Source: N074bin45 sp039587475
GTDB taxonomy: Bacteria; Gemmatimonadota; Gemmatimonadetes; Gemmatimonadales; GWC2-71-9
Direction of reading: 5' to 3'
Assembly: GCA_039587475.1 (NCBI GenBank)
Contig: JBDHIK010000003.1
Span: 1 to 64,000, forward strand
Length of the DNA: 64,000 nucleotides
The notes beneath the pieces were generated by a model. The model searched no databases, was not told where the DNA came from, and worked only from the letters and a program-made list of their open reading frames with translations. This document shows positions 60,516 to 64,000 of the stretch, piece by piece. How positions within the stretch are numbered: the stretch's first letter is position 1; each line of letters starts with the position of its first letter. A program made the position numbers and the translations under genes.

Positions 60516-61694
60516 ATGCAGCACGGTAACCACTTCCTCTTCGTTCCCGGCCCGAGCCACGTCCCGGACCGTGTCCTCCGGGCCATGGACCACCCCATGA
60601 TCGACCACCGGTCGTCGGCGTTCCCGGAATTGACGAATGCGCTGTTGCAGGGACTAAAGCAACTGTTCCGCACCGAGCAGGGCCAGCCCTTCATCTTTCC
60701 AGCGTCGGGCACCGGCGCCTGGGAAGCCGCGCTGACCAACACCCTCTCGCCCGGCGACCGGGTGCTGGCTCCGCGATTCGGCATGTTCAGCCAATTGTGG
60801 GTGCAGTTGGCAGAGAAGCTCGGCTTCGATGTCCAGGTCCTGGATGAGCCCTGGGGCGACGCCGCCTCGGCCGACAGAATCGAAGACGTCCTGCACCGGG
60901 ACAAGGATCAGGCCATCAAGGCCGTCCTGCTGGTCCACAACGAGACGTCGACCGGGGTCACCAGTGACGTGGCCGCGGTCCGGGCGGCCCTCGACGCCTA
61001 CGAACACCCGGCGCTCCTGTTCGTGGACGGTGTCAGCTCGGTCGGATCGCTGCCGTTCGCCATGGATGACTGGGGCGTCGACATCATCGTGACGGGGACC
61101 CAGAAAGGGCTCATGCTGCCGCCCGGGCTGGGGCTGCTGGGCGTAAGCCCACGGGCCATGGAGGCGGCGGCCACCGCCACGGCGCCACACGCCTACTTCG
61201 ATTTCGCATCGATGGTGGCTTCGAACCAGTCCGGGTACTTCCCTTACACACCGGCGCTGTCGTTGCTGTACGGGCTTCGTGAGGCCCTGGAGATGTTGTT
61301 CGAGGAGGGCCTGGAAGCCGTCTACGAACGGCATGCCCGTGCGGCAGAGGGCGTGCGTCGGGCCATCAAGGCGTGGGGCCTGGATCTGTGCGCCACGTCG
61401 GAGGGCATCGTCTCCAATACCGTCAGTGCGGTCAAGGTGCCCGAAGGCGTCGACGCGCGCACGGTCATCGATCTCGCCTTCAAGCGCTATGACCTGTCGC
61501 TCGGCGGTGGGCTCGGCGAGTTGGCTGGCCGCGTGTTCCGCATCGGACACATGGGGGACGTCAACGACCTGATGGTCCTGGGCGCCTTGTCCGGTGTCGA
61601 GATGGCCATGCGCGACGTGGGCATCCGTGTCGCGGCGGGGAGCGGCGTGGCGGCCGCGATGGAGTTCTACCGCCAAAGGGGAGAGAGTGCCTGA
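60516..61694 (+). CDS. Class V aminotransferase, serine/alanine-glyoxylate type
   Basis: PLP-dependent aminotransferase of 392 residues. FVPGPSHVPDRVL is the family N-terminus, ASGTGAWEAAL binds PLP phosphate, DGVSSVGS has D171, and TGTQKGLMLPPGL holds the Schiff-base lysine K197. The ending GLGELAGRVFRIGHMGDVN is typical of serine-glyoxylate and alanine-glyoxylate enzymes. AAGGAG (60505-60510) is an excellent Shine-Dalgarno for the ATG at 60516. Context with a hydroxypyruvate-type reductase and glycerate kinase favours serine:glyoxylate activity, giving hydroxypyruvate and glycine. Phosphoserine aminotransferase is a less likely reading. Confidence 0.88.
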   Translation: MQHGNHFLFVPGPSHVPDRVLRAMDHPMIDHRSSAFPELTNALLQGLKQLFRTEQGQPFIFPASGTGAWEAALTNTLSPGDRVLAPRFGMFSQLWVQLAEKLGFDVQVLDEPWGDAASADRIEDVLHRDKDQAIKAVLLVHNETSTGVTSDVAAVRAALDAYEHPALLFVDGVSSVGSLPFAMDDWGVDIIVTGTQKGLMLPPGLGLLGVSPRAMEAAATATAPHAYFDFASMVASNQSGYFPYTPALSLLYGLREALEMLFEEGLEAVYERHARAAEGVRRAIKAWGLDLCATSEGIVSNTVSAVKVPEGVDARTVIDLAFKRYDLSLGGGLGELAGRVFRIGHMGDVNDLMVLGALSGVEMAMRDVGIRVAAGSGVAAAMEFYRQRGESA

Positions 61695-62667
61695 GACGCG
61701 ACCCATCGTGGCCGTCACCAGACGGCTGCCGCAGGCGGTCGAGGACGCGCTCGGCAGCCGCTTCGAGGTGCGGAGGAACGAAGACGACCGTCCCGCCACC
61801 GCCCAGGAACTGCGGAACTGGCTGGCCACGTCCGATGGCGTCCTGTGTACCGTCACCGACGGGCTTGGTGCCGACGTGCTGGGCGTTGAACCCCTCAGGG
61901 CCAGGATTCTCGCCAACTTCGGTGTCGGGTTCAATCACATCGATCTGACCGTCGCCAGTGAGCGAGGTCTGACGGTCACCAATACCCCCGACGTGCTGAC
62001 CGACGACACCGCCGACCTCGCGATCGCACTGATGCTGGCCGTGGCCCGTCGCATGGGCGAGGGCGAACGGGAACTCAGGGCCGGCGCCTGGACCGGGTGG
62101 CGGCCCACGCATTTGCTGGGCACGAGGGTGTCCGGCAAGACCCTCGGGGTCGTGGGGCTGGGGCGCATTGGCAGGGCGGTGGCGCGCCGGGCCCGGAACG
62201 GATTCGGGATGCGCATCCTCGCGGCGACCAGGTCCGGAGTGTCTGCGGAGGTCGCGGCCGAACTGGGGGTGGAACCGCGGGAACTCGACGACCTGCTGCG
62301 CCAGTCCGATTTCGTATCCCTGCACGTTCCGGCCAGTGCGGCCACCCGGCATCTCATCGACGCCCGGCGTCTGGCCTTGATGCCGGAACATGCGGTTCTG
62401 GTCAATACCGCCCGGGGAGACGTCGTCGATGAGACGGCGCTGGCGACGGCGCTGGGCCAAGGCCGGATTCGTGGGGCGGGATTGGACGTGTATCAGGACG
62501 AACCGACCGTCCCGGACCAGCTGCGGGGCCTGGCCAACGTGGTCCTGTTACCGCACCTTGGCAGCGCCACCACCGAGACCAGGACCGCCATGGGGCTCCG
62601 GGCCCTGGCGAATCTCGAAGCGTTCTTCGACGGCGAGGTTCCTGAGGACGTGGTCGCGGGGCGGTAG
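61687..62667 (+). CDS. D-2-hydroxyacid dehydrogenase (glyoxylate/hydroxypyruvate reductase)
   Basis: A 326-residue NAD(P)-dependent dehydrogenase. NFGVGFNHID (substrate side), GLGRIG at 157-162 (nucleotide binding), NTARGDVVDE with the catalytic Arg, DVYQDEP with the Glu and PHLGSAT with the His are all present. It is of GRHPR or glyoxylate-reductase type. The GTG at 61687 overlaps the aminotransferase end by 8 bp and is preceded by GGGGAGAG. Together the two would turn serine plus glyoxylate into glycerate plus glycine. Confidence 0.9.
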   Translation: MPETRPIVAVTRRLPQAVEDALGSRFEVRRNEDDRPATAQELRNWLATSDGVLCTVTDGLGADVLGVEPLRARILANFGVGFNHIDLTVASERGLTVTNTPDVLTDDTADLAIALMLAVARRMGEGERELRAGAWTGWRPTHLLGTRVSGKTLGVVGLGRIGRAVARRARNGFGMRILAATRSGVSAEVAAELGVEPRELDDLLRQSDFVSLHVPASAATRHLIDARRLALMPEHAVLVNTARGDVVDETALATALGQGRIRGAGLDVYQDEPTVPDQLRGLANVVLLPHLGSATTETRTAMGLRALANLEAFFDGEVPEDVVAGR

Positions 62668-62697
62668 CTCGGGCACCTGCCCGGACCAGGCACCGCC

Positions 62698-63774
62698 TCA
62701 GCCCTGGGCCTGGCTCCCAGCCTCCGACTCGGCGTCCTTCCGGACGCGGAGTTGACCACACGCGGCGTCGATGTCCAGGCCGCGGCTCCTCCTGACGACG
62801 ACCTCGACCCCCTGGTTGCTGAGCCGTTCGGCGAATTCCCGAATCCGGCGCGCCGTGGTTGGCGCCAGGTTCGGGGCCCCGCCCGGATGCAACGGCAGGA
62901 GGTTCACCAGCGCCCCCAACTCCCGGGCCCGTTTGGCCAGCAGATCGGCCGCGTCCTGCCCATCGTTGACCCCGTCGATCATGACGTACTCGAAGGTGAC
63001 CCGCTTGGGGAACTTGGCGGCTTCCGCCAGGACCTCGCGGAGCGGGTATTTCCGTTCGATCGGCATCAGATTCGATCGGCCTTCGGGATCCGGGCTGTGG
63101 AGTGACAGAGCCAGGCGGAACTGCTCCGGTCGCGCCGCGAGGGCACGCATGCCGGGGACGATCCCCACGGTCGACACCGTGATGTGTCGAGCCCCGATAC
63201 CGATCCCCTCCGGGCGATTGAGGATCGTGAGGGCCCGGTCCACCGCGGGCCAGTTGAGGAGCGGTTCCCCCATTCCCATGAACACGATGTTGCTGGGAGC
63301 GGCCTCAGGGTCTCTGAGTACCGCCTCGCGCACCTGGCCCACGATTTCGAAGGGACTCAGATTGCGGCGGAATCCCATGAGGCCGGTAGCGCAGAAGACG
63401 CAGCCCAGCGCGCAACCGGCCTGGGAGGAGATGCACATGGTGCGCCTGGAGCCTGAGGGGATGAGTACCGATTCGACGGCCTCGCCGTCGTCCAGACGCC
63501 AGAGGTACTTCCGTGTCCCGTCGCTGGATTGCTGCTCCACGTCCAGCGTCAGCCGGGGAAGGGGGAGGGTCCGGTCGAGGTCGTCACGGAGAGCCACAGG
63601 CAGGTCGGTGACTTCATGCCATCCCCGAACCGGTCGTTGCCAGAGCCGGGCCTGGATCTGATCGGCCCGGTAGCGAGGCAGGTTCCGGTCGGCCACCCAG
63701 CCGGCGATCCGCTCGGCGGCTTCGTCCGGGGTCAGATCCAACAGCGTGTGCGGAGCAGGGCTCTTCTGTGCCAT
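62698..63774 (-). CDS. rlmN: 23S rRNA (adenine-2503)/tRNA methyltransferase RlmN
   Basis: Radical-SAM dual-specificity methyltransferase making 2-methyladenosine at A2503 of 23S rRNA and A37 of some tRNAs. The 358-residue protein has the CxxxCxxC cluster motif at C121, C125 and C128, and VFMGMGEPLLNW. C339 near the C-terminus is in position for the methyl-carrying cysteine. Length is normal. It is a single-gene unit, convergent with the dehydrogenase gene and divergent from aspS across ~140 bp with no promoter I trust. Confidence 0.95.
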   Translation of the reverse strand: MAQKSPAPHTLLDLTPDEAAERIAGWVADRNLPRYRADQIQARLWQRPVRGWHEVTDLPVALRDDLDRTLPLPRLTLDVEQQSSDGTRKYLWRLDDGEAVESVLIPSGSRRTMCISSQAGCALGCVFCATGLMGFRRNLSPFEIVGQVREAVLRDPEAAPSNIVFMGMGEPLLNWPAVDRALTILNRPEGIGIGARHITVSTVGIVPGMRALAARPEQFRLALSLHSPDPEGRSNLMPIERKYPLREVLAEAAKFPKRVTFEYVMIDGVNDGQDAADLLAKRARELGALVNLLPLHPGGAPNLAPTTARRIREFAERLSNQGVEVVVRRSRGLDIDAACGQLRVRKDAESEAGSQAQG

Positions 63775-63911
63775 GGGTGAAGATACCCCGGTGGTGGACC
63801 GGCAGCAGTCCTCAGGGTGCCCTGCGGCGGCGTCTCGACTGGCCCTCGCCCCCGGCCTTGTGCCACATTACGTTGTGGGGCCTGATCTCAAGCTGATTCT
63901 GGGTAGGATCT

Positions 63912-64000
63912 GTGACCAACGACCATAGCGCTACTTCCATGCGGACGGACCGGTGCGGGGCCCTCCGGGCCTCGGATGTCGGCCGTAAGGTACGCCTCGG
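63912..64000 (+). CDS. aspS: Aspartyl-tRNA synthetase, N-terminal fragment
   Basis: The gene runs off the right edge. The visible in-frame sequence after an ATG at 63939 reads MRTDRCGALRASDVGRKVRL, a good match to the start of bacterial AspS ahead of its OB-fold anticodon domain. The frame is open from a GTG at 63912, preceded by TAGGAT, so either start is possible; I use the GTG because the ATG has no Shine-Dalgarno. Only about 30 codons are visible, so bacterial versus AspRS/AsnRS-like specificity cannot be judged. Confidence 0.75.
   Translation, partial: MTNDHSATSMRTDRCGALRASDVGRKVRL

Overview
The window is a dense, high-GC bacterial chromosome segment with almost no intergenic space. It looks like core genome, not an island: I see no rRNA or tRNA genes, insertion sequences, CRISPR arrays, phage genes or attachment sites. 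The gene content is that of a Gram-negative-type, rod-shaped bacterium (mreBCD-mrdA-rodA, rseP, a lipoprotein HtrA, pssA/psd phospholipid synthesis). Composition, gene order and the lineage-flavoured signalling proteins suggest Gemmatimonadota or a close relative. That assignment is inference from memory, with no search behind it. Non-ATG starts (GTG, TTG) and 4-bp stop/start overlaps are common, so translational coupling is probably widespread.

Layout. 1-22728 (+): end of dxr, rseP, rpsO, pnp, an M16 peptidase, ald, dut, the rod-shape block mreB-mreC-mreD-mrdA-rodA, then accD, folC, hisS, proS, lysA, guaA, a PAP2 phosphatase, an HD hydrolase-like gene and a membrane-anchored AlbA_2 protein. 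22750-23223 (-): a lone EIIA-type protein. 23318-29655 (+): dusB, larB, a degenerate GGDEF protein, tmRNA (ssrA), then an ECF sigma/anti-sigma pair followed by an exported double-PDZ protein. 29696-32637 (-): GNAT, purE, purK and a His-rich metal-transporter-like protein. 32738-34576 (+): a MarR regulator and gdhA. 34601-49855 (-): a tightly packed 15-kb run of truA, htrA, purB, purC, psd, pssA, purS, purQ, a zinc-ribbon protein, purL, purF, ppdK and glpD, preceded by lexA (49949-50557). 50787-59143 (+): a HEAT-repeat protein, an HD-GYP-like protein and a multi-TM/GAF/MCP protein, followed by folK, panB, panC, yqeK and a LytR_C protein. 59146-62667: a divergent glycerate kinase / serine-glyoxylate aminotransferase / hydroxypyruvate reductase set. 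62698-63774 (-): rlmN. The window ends in the first codons of aspS.

How the genes work together. Most of the window is housekeeping: translation (rpsO, hisS, proS, aspS, tmRNA, truA, dusB, rlmN), cell-wall elongation, nearly complete IMP and AMP synthesis (purF, purSQL, purE, purK, purC, purB) plus GMP synthesis (guaA), pantothenate and folate steps, and nitrogen/carbon nodes (gdhA, ald, ppdK, glpD). The purine genes enclose the two phosphatidylethanolamine genes, so nucleotide and membrane synthesis share one transcriptional run.

The strongest candidate for an undescribed system is the three-gene block 50787-56056. By eye, the HEAT-repeat protein and the HD-GYP-like protein share an N-terminal domain of about 120 residues. 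They are followed at once by a membrane receptor-like MCP with a GAF domain and no chemotaxis genes nearby. A promoter-like sequence and a terminator-like hairpin precede the first gene. A second candidate is the ECF sigma/anti-sigma pair next to an exported protein that pairs each of two PDZ domains with a CxxC motif.
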